DNA of 6,372 nucleotides from NCBI GenBank assembly GCA_030622375.1, contig JAUXGC010000073.1:1-6372 (forward strand), read 5' to 3'. The translations under genes were made by a program, and so were the position numbers. Below are positions 6,351-6,372 of the stretch, piece by piece. This DNA is from Sulfurovum sp. (GTDB lineage Bacteria; Campylobacterota; Campylobacteria; Campylobacterales; Sulfurovaceae). The notes below the pieces were generated by a model. That model made no database searches, was not told the origin of the DNA, and worked only from the letters and a program-made list of their open reading frames with translations. Within the stretch, counting starts at the first letter, position 1. Each line of letters opens with the position of its first letter.

Positions 6351-6372
6351 GTAGGTGGGACTGAAGTCGCCA
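6351..6372 (+). repeat. REP-like palindrome preceded by GTAG, right copy (cut by window end)
   Basis: GTAG (6351-6354) is followed by GTGG, GACT, loop GA, AGTC, a bulged G and CCA, where the window stops; one more C would complete the foot. A GTAG tetranucleotide directly 5' of a bulged hairpin is the known hallmark of REP sequences recognised by REP-associated tyrosine (RAYT, Y1) transposases. The bulge is at the equivalent position in both copies. Confidence 0.6.

Larger units (their letters stand above)
6247..6372. repeat. REPIN-like inverted pair with about 90-base spacer
   Basis: The two palindromes lie in inverted orientation: bases 6248-6266 match the reverse complement of 6354-6372 at 17 of 19 positions, and one of the differences remains a G-U pair in RNA. 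The spacer is very AT-rich, has no plausible gene and contains its own inverted repeat (GCTCA 6279-6283, TGAGC 6320-6324). The arrangement fits a REPIN/BIME-type non-autonomous element left by RAYT activity. A structured 3' UTR or small RNA is the alternative. Whether it is repeated elsewhere in the genome cannot be seen here. Confidence 0.5.

Overview
The window is a gene-dense, AT-rich piece of bacterial chromosome that most likely comes from a free-living member of the Campylobacterota (Epsilonproteobacteria; a Sulfurimonas/Sulfurovum-like organism would fit). The main reason is gene order: aroQ, an M24 peptidase, folK and flhF follow each other in the arrangement known from Helicobacter and Campylobacter. 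Base composition, codon use and the style of the proteins agree. The genus is an inference.

Layout. Positions 2-82 hold an open frame that may be the C-terminal end of an upstream gene. Six plus-strand genes then run with almost no spacing (86-4659): aroQ (type II 3-dehydroquinase), an aminopeptidase P/proline dipeptidase-like M24 enzyme, folK (HPPK), flhF (SRP-type GTPase for flagellar placement), a small protein with two SpoA (FliM/FliN C-terminal) domains, and mnmA (tRNA U34 2-thiolase). Gaps of a few bases, an 11-base overlap and an ATGA overlap suggest one translationally linked operon mixing shikimate and folate synthesis, peptide turnover, flagellar functions and tRNA modification. A DUF2062 membrane protein gene (4664-5182, minus strand) converges on mnmA. 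It is divergent from prs (5301-6239, PRPP synthetase), and a 118-base spacer with a good -10 box for prs separates the two.

The last 130 bases hold no gene but are structured. Two copies of a bulged palindrome lie in inverted orientation about 90 bases apart, and the right copy is preceded by GTAG. This looks like a REP/REPIN element of the kind mobilised by RAYT (Y1 tyrosine) transposases.

The points most worth following are this REPIN-like pair; the tandem-SpoA protein sitting directly after a compact FlhF where flhG would be expected; and a three-cysteine (CxxC...C) pattern in MnmA that resembles iron-sulfur-dependent tRNA thiolases. I saw no CRISPR array, tRNA, rRNA or complete insertion sequence, and no clearly new multi-gene system.
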